In this document: piece by piece, positions 43,248-50,752 of the stretch
Numbering within the stretch: the stretch's first letter is position 1
Layout: every line of letters starts with the position of its first letter
From: Ruminococcus sp.
GTDB taxonomy: Bacteria; Bacillota; Clostridia; Oscillospirales; Acutalibacteraceae
Direction: 5' to 3'
NCBI GenBank assembly: GCA_017416065.1
Contig: JAFQDM010000012.1
Coordinates: forward strand, 1 to 64,000
Length of the DNA stretch: 64,000 nt
The notes under the pieces: generated by a model
Databases searched by the model: none
Told to the model about the DNA's origin: nothing
The model's input: only the letters and a program-made list of their open reading frames with translations
Translations under genes and position numbers: made by a program

Positions 43248-43826
43248 ATGGGAATTTTTGACAAACTTAGAAATGCGGCGAATTCTGCCGTGAATTCCGC
43301 TGTAAGTCAGGCTATCAATTCTATTGGCAATAAAAAAGAGACCTTTACATTCTCAAAGCTTCCCGAGAGTTTAGAAGAACTGCAGGCTTTGCCTCAGGCA
43401 TCTCTTGATTCTCCATTTAAAACAGCAGCTCTTTCTGTGCTGGCACTTTGTGTTTACGGCGCAGACAAGGAACGCGGCATAGAGATGCTTAACTTCCTTA
43501 AAGGTCCCAGACCTTTAAGCGGAAGCGAGATAGCATTTCTTGACGACAGATTCAGTGGAGGTCAGTGGTATGTGCCTTTCTCTTACTTTAAAGGTGCAAC
43601 CCCTGACAATAACTATACACCCACAGAACCTTTTACACTCGAAGTTGAGAGTAATCAGAATTCTGCGGTAAATGAGGGGTATATGACCCTGTGGCTTAAA
43701 AGCGGCGGTGCAGACAGCCCTCGTCAGATAAGTCTCAGAATGAAAGGCGACGGCAGATGGTTTTTGTGGGAGCAGTTCATAATGGTAGGTATCCGTACTC
43801 CCAAGTCCCAGGATCCTTGGGCATAA
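43248..43826 (+). CDS. DUF6935-like protein
   Basis: A 192-residue soluble protein. An amphipathic N-terminus (MGIFDKLRNAANSAVNSAVS) could lie on a membrane. A globular domain with LPESLEELQALPQASLDSPF, then LRPLSGSEIAFLDDRFSGG-like turns, ends in WFLWEQFIMVGIRTPKSQDPWA. From memory this matches a DUF6935 family of gut Firmicutes; the function is unknown. AAGAAGG precedes the ATG. It starts 18 bases after the zinc-ribbon membrane protein gene and precedes a lipoprotein, in one operon. Confidence 0.65.
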   Translation: MGIFDKLRNAANSAVNSAVSQAINSIGNKKETFTFSKLPESLEELQALPQASLDSPFKTAALSVLALCVYGADKERGIEMLNFLKGPRPLSGSEIAFLDDRFSGGQWYVPFSYFKGATPDNNYTPTEPFTLEVESNQNSAVNEGYMTLWLKSGGADSPRQISLRMKGDGRWFLWEQFIMVGIRTPKSQDPWA

Positions 43827-43848
43827 TATATTTTTTTGGAGGAAACAA

Positions 43849-45288
43849 ATGATGAAAAGAATATTTGCAATTGTATTAATCGTAATGATGGTGTTTGCTC
43901 TTGCAGCCTGTGATGGCGGCAGCAAGAACACGAATGAAACATCCCCTTCAAATTCAGCACAAGTTCCTGCAGATGCACAGAAGCTGGAAACAAATCTGTG
44001 GACTCTCAGCTACGATGCTGTATGGACTTACGAAGAAGATGACCTTTCTGATGACGAGGAATACTCTTCCGTAACACTCACCATTCCTGAGGGTGATGAT
44101 TCATACGTTATTAGCGCAGATATCAGCGCAAGTATTGAAGATCCCGAAGATTTCAGAAGCTACCTTGACAGCTACGGCTTTGATGCATACGAGTATGCAG
44201 AAAACAACGCCTATGATCTTGTAAATATCGGCGGTGTAGATTGCCTTATGCAGGAGGGTAACTATTGGGGTGAGCCCTGCCTGAGATATTTCGGCAGAGT
44301 TGAAAATGCAAACGCAACAGTACTTATTGTCATTATGGGCGAGTATGAGGATGCAAAGGTTGACACACTCCTTGCAGGACTCAGCTTTAATCTTACAGAT
44401 ATTGGCAACGTGGATTGTCCCTGGCCTTGGAACGGTGAGCACTTCTCAGCTCAGGATGCATCAGTAAAAGCAGGAGAAAAAACTCTTTCTTCCAAGTGGA
44501 TCCCCTTTGACGAGAGCCTTGTAACCTCCGAAACCTTCGACCATAAGGTAGAGGTCGTAGGCGACAAAGCATATGTTATTACAGGCGGCGTTCTGAAGCA
44601 GTTTGCTTTTGATGGCAAGAAGCTTACCTTTGAAAAGGACGTAGAGCTTGAGGGTGAATACGAGTATATTACCGCTGACAAGAACGGCGAGCTTTGGCTT
44701 TCTGCATTTTCAGAGGACCTTGCTCTTGTAGTTGACGGTGAGGTTGTGGCAACCTATGGAGATACAGACAACGTGGTAATGAGTCCTGACGGCACATGGG
44801 GTATCAGCTACTTCACATCTGCAGAATGTGAGAAGATCACTATCGGCGGCAATAATATCGACAGAGAACCCATTACATTTGAAGAACTTGATACTATATC
44901 TGAGATCTTCGTAGATGAGAAAAATATCTATGTATGCGGTTATGCTCTTGATGAAAGCGGTCATAAGGTGTTTGTCTACGACACAGACGGTAATCTGCAG
45001 AAGATTCTTACAGATGAAGACGGCGAAGGCTTGGGAAGCATCACATATTTCACATCAACTGAAGATGGATATCTCGGATTAGATGCAAATATGAGAGAAG
45101 TTATCCTTTGGGATGCTGACGGAAAATATGTGGGTGCAGCAGACGACAGCGATCTGTTCTCAACAGGTTATCCCTGGTTCTGCGACGGAACCATCACAAA
45201 AGACGGCAATATTCTTGTTCTCCTCACAGACAAGCGTGCAGACAACTCCGCAATGGAGCTGATTGCATTTACTCTCGGTGGTTTCTGA
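43849..45288 (+). CDS. Lipoprotein with beta-propeller-like domain
   Basis: A 479-residue exported lipoprotein with lipobox LAAC (Cys near residue 21). A Ser/Asn/Thr linker leads to an alpha/beta domain to about 180 (DFRSYLDSYGFDAYEYAEN). A strand-rich region of about 270 residues follows with repeated blades such as ITADKNGELWLSAF, MSPDGTWGISYF and DEKNIYVCGYALDESGHKVF, typical of a propeller. GGAGG precedes the ATG; ATG 43852 is an alternative. It may be the outside-facing sensor of the SPFH/zinc-ribbon cluster; this is inferred from gene position only. Confidence 0.72.
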   Translation: MMKRIFAIVLIVMMVFALAACDGGSKNTNETSPSNSAQVPADAQKLETNLWTLSYDAVWTYEEDDLSDDEEYSSVTLTIPEGDDSYVISADISASIEDPEDFRSYLDSYGFDAYEYAENNAYDLVNIGGVDCLMQEGNYWGEPCLRYFGRVENANATVLIVIMGEYEDAKVDTLLAGLSFNLTDIGNVDCPWPWNGEHFSAQDASVKAGEKTLSSKWIPFDESLVTSETFDHKVEVVGDKAYVITGGVLKQFAFDGKKLTFEKDVELEGEYEYITADKNGELWLSAFSEDLALVVDGEVVATYGDTDNVVMSPDGTWGISYFTSAECEKITIGGNNIDREPITFEELDTISEIFVDEKNIYVCGYALDESGHKVFVYDTDGNLQKILTDEDGEGLGSITYFTSTEDGYLGLDANMREVILWDADGKYVGAADDSDLFSTGYPWFCDGTITKDGNILVLLTDKRADNSAMELIAFTLGGF

Positions 45289-45291
45289 TAA

Positions 45292-45597
45292 ATGAAGAAT
45301 AAATGTTCTTTCGATAAGGAAAAAGCGTTTTATTTCCGTCGTCGTGGAGTTATTGCAGGAGGTAGGTTCTCTATGCAGATTACTCCTTCTGATGTAGTAG
45401 AGTGTTTTGAGGAGATTATTCCCGTCAATGAATTTGAGGACGGAATGAAAGACCGAGGAGCGCATATGTACTTTGCAGGTAAAAAAGAGGGTACGGCAAT
45501 TGTCACTATGTTTTTTCATTACCCAACCTGCAAGCCTGAAGAGCTTATTTTGAAGCTCAAGGTTGATGAACACTTACGTGTTGATTCGGTTGAATAA
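45292..45597 (+). CDS. Small soluble protein, function unknown
   Basis: A 101-residue protein starting three bases after the lipoprotein stop. A basic N-terminus (FYFRRRGVIAGGRF) precedes a beta-rich region (GAHMYFAGKKEGTAIVTMFF, then ILKLKVDEHLRV). The strand pattern loosely recalls Ig-like or chagasin-type beta sandwiches, but no signature supports that. There is no signal peptide. It is the last gene before the cluster's terminator. Translation is probably coupled to the lipoprotein gene, as no clear ribosome site is seen. Confidence 0.55.
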   Translation: MKNKCSFDKEKAFYFRRRGVIAGGRFSMQITPSDVVECFEEIIPVNEFEDGMKDRGAHMYFAGKKEGTAIVTMFFHYPTCKPEELILKLKVDEHLRVDSVE

Positions 45598-45618
45598 ATA
45601 AACTTTGAAATTTACCGT

Positions 45619-45656
45619 AAAACTGACATCACTTTTTGGTGGTGTCAGTTTTTTTA
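45619..45656 (+). terminator. Intrinsic terminator of the SPFH/zinc-ribbon cluster
   Basis: A 14-bp stem AAAACTGACATCAC (45619-45632 with 45639-45652, one G-U) with a TTTTTG loop runs into TTTTTTT. Confidence 0.92.
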
Positions 45657-45779
45657 TGCAGAATCTTTTATGAGATAATTCATTATATACCCGGATTTAA
45701 AGATGAAATAATCAGTACTTGAGCTTTATTTGCCAAAAATACTATAACAAAACTGTAAACAGTGTAACAGCACAAAGCC

Positions 45780-45809
45780 TTGAATTTGTCCTGCGTAGGG
45801 TGATATAAT
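45780..45809 (+). promoter_or_regulatory. Promoter of the pseudokinase gene
   Basis: TTGAAT (45780-45785), 18 bases, TATAAT (45804-45809) with TGA before it (extended -10). It lies 53 bases upstream of the start codon at 45862. Confidence 0.7.
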
Positions 45810-45861
45810 AAAATCAGTCTAATTATACATTCGCGAGATTATGCTGACAGGAGATGATTTA

Positions 45862-47502
45862 ATGTCACTGTGTATAGGCTGTATGCATGAAATAGGCAGT
45901 GAGATGATTTGTCCCGATTGCGGATTCGATAATACAAAAACCCAGGTTTCACCTTTTTTGCCCTATGGAATTGTTCTTGATAAAAGATATATCGTTGGCA
46001 GAAATATAGAGATAAACGGAGAAAGCACACTCTATATCGGTTTTGACAGAGAAACTTCTAAAACCGTACTTATTCGTGAATTTCTTCCCGACGGTTATTA
46101 CTCACGTCCTCAGGGTGGGGTGAAAATCACGGTTGACCCTGCTAAAAAAGAAAATTTTGATAAACTTCTCTATGATTTCGAGCAATTCTTCAGCTTCCTT
46201 TCAACCCTCAGAGATATGTCTGCAATGAACGTTATCACAGATATATTCAGAGCAAACAACACATGCTATGTTATTGAGGAATACGAGGAGCTCATCTCAT
46301 TCGAAGAATACATTTTAAGGAACAACGGTCACCTTGAATGGGAGGTTGCCCGTCCTTTGTTTATGCCCGTTATTTCTTTACTTGAGGCATTGCACAAGAA
46401 TGGGTACGGACACTACGCTATTTCTCCCTCCAATTTGTATATAACCACCTCCGGCAAGGCACTTCTCCTGGGTTTTGCTACCATTAATGAACGCAGAAGA
46501 GGCACTCCTCTCAAATCTCAGTTGTTTGCCGGCTGTGCTGCTCCGGAGCAGTATGAGAGAAACTTTCCGATTGATAATATCACAGATATCTACGGCTTTA
46601 CAGCAACACTTTTCTATGCCCTCACGGGTGCTTTGCCCGCAAACGCAAAAGAGAGAATTACTGACGGAGCTTTGCTTATGAGCACCGCAACCGTCAAGAG
46701 ACTGCCTCCTCACGTTGTTTCTGCTCTGGCAAACGGCTTACAGGTTAAACGCGAAGAACGCATTATAGATTTCGGTGATCTGCGTTCGCAGCTTTCAGCA
46801 GCTCCCACGGTTAAGGCTATTCAGGAGGAGATCAGCCGTACTGCAAGTATGGCTAATTCCATCAAGCCGGAAAAGAAAAAATACGGAATGTCTCCAATTT
46901 CAGTCGGAATCATCGTTACTGTAGTAGCATCTCTCATTTTCCTTTGGCTTGGTATTATTATTGTTGATAAAACTGTTTCCACAGATGATCCCGTCAGCAC
47001 AGTGCCTCCTTCAACTCAGGCTCAGATCCCAACCGTTGACCCTGATGAGGAATGGACGGGAGAAACTCTTGCAAACTATGTCGGCAAGGATTTTGACACA
47101 GTAAGTGCAGAGCTTGTTTCCAAGGGGATCTTTGTTTTCCAATATGTTTATGCCGATGAGGATGACGGATACTCGAACGAGTATGAAAAGGGCGAAATAA
47201 TGGAGCAGAGCTTTCCTGAGGGAACTCCTTTGGATTCCGAGCGTGGCTTTGCAGTTTCCTTCAAGGTCAGTCGCGGACCCAAAACCGCCGAGCTGCCCGA
47301 TGTTAAAGATATGTCGCTTGCAACTGCAGTTTCAAAGCTTACTGAGCTTGGATTTGTAGTTTACAAGGATGATGCGGTGGTTTATGATGATAAGATAGGC
47401 AAAGACAAGGTAATTGGTTATGCTGATTATGATGCAAATGATAAGGTTGCTCTGAATTCAGACATTTACCTTGTTGTAAGCGCAGGTCCAAAGCCTGAAT
47501 AA
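45862..47502 (+). CDS. Zinc-ribbon PASTA pseudokinase
   Basis: A 546-residue membrane protein. An N-terminal zinc ribbon (CIGCMHE ... CPDCGF) is followed by a protein-kinase fold (about 35-300), a membrane segment (about 340-362), a Thr/Pro linker and two PASTA domains (about 400-475 and 478-546). The kinase fold keeps the APE-like CAAPEQY and helical landmarks but has lost the catalytic residues. The VAIK lysine reads VLIREF (Arg), HRD-x-x-x-x-N reads HYAISPSN (Asp to Ala), and DFG reads GFA. It should bind ligands or partners rather than phosphorylate. The start at 45862 has AGGAG eight bases upstream. It may read the same wall signals as the active PASTA kinase at 34.5 kb. Confidence 0.85.
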   Translation: MSLCIGCMHEIGSEMICPDCGFDNTKTQVSPFLPYGIVLDKRYIVGRNIEINGESTLYIGFDRETSKTVLIREFLPDGYYSRPQGGVKITVDPAKKENFDKLLYDFEQFFSFLSTLRDMSAMNVITDIFRANNTCYVIEEYEELISFEEYILRNNGHLEWEVARPLFMPVISLLEALHKNGYGHYAISPSNLYITTSGKALLLGFATINERRRGTPLKSQLFAGCAAPEQYERNFPIDNITDIYGFTATLFYALTGALPANAKERITDGALLMSTATVKRLPPHVVSALANGLQVKREERIIDFGDLRSQLSAAPTVKAIQEEISRTASMANSIKPEKKKYGMSPISVGIIVTVVASLIFLWLGIIIVDKTVSTDDPVSTVPPSTQAQIPTVDPDEEWTGETLANYVGKDFDTVSAELVSKGIFVFQYVYADEDDGYSNEYEKGEIMEQSFPEGTPLDSERGFAVSFKVSRGPKTAELPDVKDMSLATAVSKLTELGFVVYKDDAVVYDDKIGKDKVIGYADYDANDKVALNSDIYLVVSAGPKPE

Positions 47503-47514
47503 TATTATAAGCAA

Positions 47515-47550
47515 AGAAGCACTTCTGAACCTTTGTTCACAAGTGCTTCT
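47515..47550. terminator. Hairpin between convergent genes
   Basis: A 10-bp stem AGAAGCACTT/AAGTGCTTCT (47515-47524 with 47541-47550) is extended inside by TGAA/TTCA after one mismatch. T tracts on either side are poor, so it is a moderate bidirectional terminator. Confidence 0.6.
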
Positions 47551-47574
47551 GTTGATTTGGCGTGTATAAAAAAA

Positions 47575-48267
47575 TTATTTGTGTCTTGTTCTTATCTTGC
47601 TTTCTGCATGCTGAATAAGATTTAATAATGAACTTGACTGATTTGAATATTCCTGCGATAATATCTCTGTAGAGTATTCCGTGTTTTTTAAGCTTGCGGC
47701 AGAGTCGGAGTCACTGTCTTTACTTGTGGCATACTGGAACTTTGTTGCGTATCTTGCCATGTAAGAATCGCAATATCCCTGATATATTCCTTTATTTACA
47801 GAGAACATGGTCTGGTGATTTTCTTCATTTGCCGAGTATAAAGTCCTGAAAACCTTATAAACCGACAGCATCAGATAATTAGAAACATCAGAAGTCAATT
47901 GTTTATTCTTGTTTTTTGCCAGCATATCAAATATAATAGCAAGAGAGTTGCATATTATTTTTTTATTAAGCATAGGAACCAGGGATGTTCCTCTCAGGTT
48001 TTCGGGTATTTCGTTGTTATCTTCGGGAATATCATCAAAGTTCAGGGTAGCTCCTGAGCGTTCAGGGCTTCTGCCAAGAAGAAAATCGCAGGAAACGTTA
48101 TAATATTCTGCAACGTTTATTACAAAATCAAGAGAGCATTGCCGTATTCCTTTTTCATAGTGAGAGAGCAATGCCTGAGAGATTCCCAAGTCAGCTGCAA
48201 CCTGCTTCTGACTGAATTTCTTTTCTTTTCTCAGCATCGTAATTATGCGGGGGAAATCTTTGTTCAT
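47575..48267 (-). CDS. XRE-family helix-turn-helix regulator
   Basis: A 230-residue protein. The N-terminal HTH_3 domain (residues 5-65) has RIITMLRKEKKFSQKQVAAD, then GISQALLSHYEKGIRQ, then FLLGRS. The C-terminal 130 residues are helical with no recognised fold and end in Ser/Gln-rich sequence. AAAGGTGG lies upstream of the ATG at 48267. A 17-base palindrome overlapping its -35 makes negative autoregulation likely. It is divergent from the histidine phosphatase gene, which it may also control. The ligand is unknown. Confidence 0.85.
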   Translation of the reverse strand: MNKDFPRIITMLRKEKKFSQKQVAADLGISQALLSHYEKGIRQCSLDFVINVAEYYNVSCDFLLGRSPERSGATLNFDDIPEDNNEIPENLRGTSLVPMLNKKIICNSLAIIFDMLAKNKNKQLTSDVSNYLMLSVYKVFRTLYSANEENHQTMFSVNKGIYQGYCDSYMARYATKFQYATSKDSDSDSAASLKNTEYSTEILSQEYSNQSSSLLNLIQHAESKIRTRHK

Positions 48268-48292
48268 GGAAATACCACCTTTCTATACAGAC

Positions 48293-48321
48293 AGTATAAT
48301 TCAAAATTTACATATTGTAAA
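48293..48321 (-). promoter_or_regulatory. Promoter of the XRE regulator with overlapping operator
   Basis: On the minus strand: TTTACA (48321-48316), 17 bases, TATACT (48298-48293). A perfect inverted repeat ATTTACA-TAT-TGTAAAT (48306-48322) covers the -35 and is the best candidate binding site for the encoded regulator. Confidence 0.7.
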
Positions 48322-48339
48322 TACCTATAGGAGAATATT

Positions 48340-48966
48340 ATGAAATCTTATTATATCCATTTTATCCGCCACGGAGCAATTGAAGAAACAAAAAAAGGAG
48401 CCTACATAGGAGTGACCGACCCTGAGCTTTCAGAGGAAGGTATAAGAGAGCTTAAAAGCCTTGACAACTCTTGTAAATACCCTTATGCTCCTGTTATCTT
48501 CACAAGTCCTCTTAAGCGTTGCACTCAGACCTGTGAGATACTGTATCCTCATATCAATCCCATTACCGTTGATGAGCTAACAGAGATGAACTTCGGCAAA
48601 TGGGAGGGTAAAACAGCAGATGAGCTCAGAGGAGACCCTTTGTTTGAGTCCTGGCTTGCAGGTGAAGAGGGAGTGACTCCACCCGGAGGAGAAAGCAACG
48701 ATGACTTCACAAGGCGCATTTGCCTTATGTTTCAGAATATTGTTGACGGACTTATCAAGACAGGTAACACCGATTGTGCAATTGTTACCCACGGGGGAAT
48801 TATTATGACCTTGCTTGCTGTGTACGGCTTGCCTCAGGCAAAGCCTTTTGACTGGGCATGCGATAACGGATACGGATTTTCTATGCGAGTTACTCCCATG
48901 CTTTGGCAGAGAGACAGAGTTGCAGAGGTCTACAAGCTCATACCTGAAGAAAAGGATGATGACTAA
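48340..48966 (+). CDS. Histidine phosphatase family protein
   Basis: A 208-residue enzyme of the phosphoglycerate-mutase-like superfamily. The catalytic phosphohistidine is in FIRHGAIEET, with FTSPLKRCTQT, the acid/base glutamate region EMNFGKWEGKTADEL, and the second histidine in IVTHGGIIM. The spacing and the LRxDPLFESWLAG-like segment resemble alpha-ribazole phosphatase (CobC), but no cobalamin genes are near, so the substrate is open. A TAGGAG ribosome site is present. It is followed directly by a PHP phosphatase gene starting on the next base after its stop. Confidence 0.88.
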   Translation: MKSYYIHFIRHGAIEETKKGAYIGVTDPELSEEGIRELKSLDNSCKYPYAPVIFTSPLKRCTQTCEILYPHINPITVDELTEMNFGKWEGKTADELRGDPLFESWLAGEEGVTPPGGESNDDFTRRICLMFQNIVDGLIKTGNTDCAIVTHGGIIMTLLAVYGLPQAKPFDWACDNGYGFSMRVTPMLWQRDRVAEVYKLIPEEKDDD

Positions 48967-49677
48967 ATGAATATTAAATACGACCTGCACACTCACCTTA
49001 TTCCGATGATTGATGACGGTGCTCAGAGTGTTGAAGAGTCTTTGATGCTTATTGAGGAATTAAGCAATCAAGGTATCGAAAATATCGTCTTTACACCACA
49101 CTTTTATACTCACAAGGAAAGCGCAGAGGATTTCGTTTTACGCAGAAACGAAGCATATAAGGAGATTCGCAATCTGATTCCCGATTATTTAAACGTAAAA
49201 CTTGGGGCAGAGGTTTACGTAACCGATTATCTGTTTGCAGAAGAAAGGGATCTGCGACCCTTATGCATAGAAGGCACCAATTATATGATAACTGAGTTTT
49301 CTTATGATTCCGATTTCTCAGGCGGTTCAATGCGAAGACTTTTGAAGCTCATTGGTTTAGGGTATATCCCGATCATTCCTCATGTTGAACGTTATCCTGC
49401 TTTGATAAAGAAAAAATCAAAGCTTGATGAATTGATCGATATGGGAGTTCTGATTCAATCGAATTTTATCTCTTTCGCCGAGAAGGGCAAGTCAAGAAAA
49501 CTTTTAAAGCTTCTGAATTCAGGATATATACATATACTTTCAACAGATGTTCATAATTTAAGCAGAAATGCTCCCGACAGTATCTCAAAGGCAATGGAGA
49601 TCATCTCCAAAAAGTGTTCTTTTGATATTATTAATTCCTTAAATCAGAATGCCCGTGATGTTTTTGAGGGCAGATGA
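48967..49677 (+). CDS. PHP-domain phosphatase, CpsB/YwqE-like
   Basis: A 236-residue metal-dependent phosphatase. The PHP motif DLHTHLIPMIDDGAQS supplies the first metal ligands, with VFTPHFYTHKES, EVYVTD, IPHVERYP and STDVHN the rest. This is the pattern of Gram-positive tyrosine phosphatases CpsB/YwqE that dephosphorylate the BY-kinase of capsule export. No kinase or capsule genes are in the window, so the substrate is inferred only. It begins immediately after the histidine phosphatase stop, giving a two-gene operon closed by a terminator. Confidence 0.87.
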   Translation: MNIKYDLHTHLIPMIDDGAQSVEESLMLIEELSNQGIENIVFTPHFYTHKESAEDFVLRRNEAYKEIRNLIPDYLNVKLGAEVYVTDYLFAEERDLRPLCIEGTNYMITEFSYDSDFSGGSMRRLLKLIGLGYIPIIPHVERYPALIKKKSKLDELIDMGVLIQSNFISFAEKGKSRKLLKLLNSGYIHILSTDVHNLSRNAPDSISKAMEIISKKCSFDIINSLNQNARDVFEGR

Positions 49678-49686
49678 ATATTATTC

Positions 49687-49718
49687 AAGACGTTGTTTTT
49701 ATGCAACGTCTTTTTTTA
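49687..49718 (+). terminator. Intrinsic terminator
   Basis: A 9-bp stem AAGACGTTG/CAACGTCTT (49687-49695 with 49704-49712) is followed by seven T residues. Confidence 0.92.
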
Positions 49719-49819
49719 TTTGAGTTGCAAAAATCAGTGTTTATGAAAGAATTTTTGATGTATTTCCTGAAATAATCCAAATATCTTGCAAAATTAAGAT
49801 TTAAATCCTGCAAAAATCA

Positions 49820-49848
49820 TTGAAAATTTGAAGCGGATGTGGTATTAT
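49820..49848 (+). promoter_or_regulatory. Promoter of the RpiR regulator gene
   Basis: TTGAAA (49820-49825), 17 bases, TATTAT (49843-49848) with TGG before it. The repeat TGCAAAAATCA (49809-49819) abuts the -35, with an identical copy at 49726-49736. Confidence 0.72.
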
Positions 49849-49875
49849 TATCTACATATGAAATGGGGGACTATT

Positions 49876-50751
49876 ATGGAAAAACACCTTTTTGTACGTA
49901 TAGATTCAAAGATGAATTCTCTGTCCAAAGGACAAAAGCTTATTGCAGAGTTTATAGAGCAGCATTACGACAGGGCGGCTTTTCTCACAGCCTCCAAGCT
50001 CGGAGAGTATGTTGGAGTCAGCGAAAGCACTGTGGTTCGATTTGCAACTGAGCTGGGCTACACAGGCTATCCTCAGCTTCAGAAAGCTATGCAGGAGATG
50101 ATCAAGGACAAGCTTACCTCAGTTCAGCGTATTGAGGTGAGCGCTGCCAAAATAGGTGACGGCGACGTGCTTGAGAGCGTTCTTAATCAGGATATAGTCA
50201 AGATCCGCAGAACTTTGGAGGAAACATCAAGAGAGGATTTTGAAAGAGCAGTCAATTCCATCATCTCAGCTAAGGAGATATATATCTTCGGTACAAGAAG
50301 TGCAAGCTCCCTTGCTAATTTCCTTGGTTATTATTTTGATCTTATTTTCGGTAACGTTCACGTTGTGACAACTGCCAGTCGATCCGGTATGTACGAAGCC
50401 TTGCTTCGTATCTCAGAGCAGGATGCGATAATCGGTATCAGCTTCCCCAGATACAGCAAAACAGCCGCAAGTGCCATGGACTTCGCTCATTCAAGAGGAG
50501 CCGCAACCATTGCAATAACCGACAGTATGCTTTCACCTTTGGTAGACAGCGCAGATTCTCTTCTGATCGCAAGAAGCGATATGGCATCGGTTGTAGATTC
50601 CCTGGTAGCACCTTTGTCCCTTATTAATGCTTTGATAGTTGCGACTGTCATCAAGAGAAAAGACGAGGTAAAAGCTACCTTTGAAACTTTGGAGACAGTG
50701 TGGTACGAGCAGGGTGTTTATACCAGCAGCCAGACAAAGGATAAGGAATAA
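49876..50751 (+). CDS. MurR/RpiR-family transcriptional regulator
   Basis: A 291-residue sugar-phosphate-responsive regulator. An N-terminal HTH_6 domain (residues 1-75; SKGQKLIAEFIEQHYDRAAF, then GVSESTVVRFATELGYTGYP) precedes a SIS sugar-isomerase-like sensor domain (about 120-260; IYIFGTRSASSLANFLGYYF, IGISFPRYSKTA, AIAITDS). It should bind a phosphosugar or MurNAc-phosphate-type ligand. The longer frame from 49828 begins inside the promoter, so the ATG at 49876, with GGGGG nine bases upstream, is the true start. The neighbours (flavoprotein, cmk) give no clue to the regulon. Confidence 0.9.
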   Translation: MEKHLFVRIDSKMNSLSKGQKLIAEFIEQHYDRAAFLTASKLGEYVGVSESTVVRFATELGYTGYPQLQKAMQEMIKDKLTSVQRIEVSAAKIGDGDVLESVLNQDIVKIRRTLEETSREDFERAVNSIISAKEIYIFGTRSASSLANFLGYYFDLIFGNVHVVTTASRSGMYEALLRISEQDAIIGISFPRYSKTAASAMDFAHSRGAATIAITDSMLSPLVDSADSLLIARSDMASVVDSLVAPLSLINALIVATVIKRKDEVKATFETLETVWYEQGVYTSSQTKDKE

Positions 50752-50752
50752 T

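Noticed and set aside
48967..49677. A capsule (cps) biosynthesis locus
   Set aside because: The CpsB-like phosphatase stands alone; no tyrosine kinase, flippase or glycosyltransferase gene is nearby.
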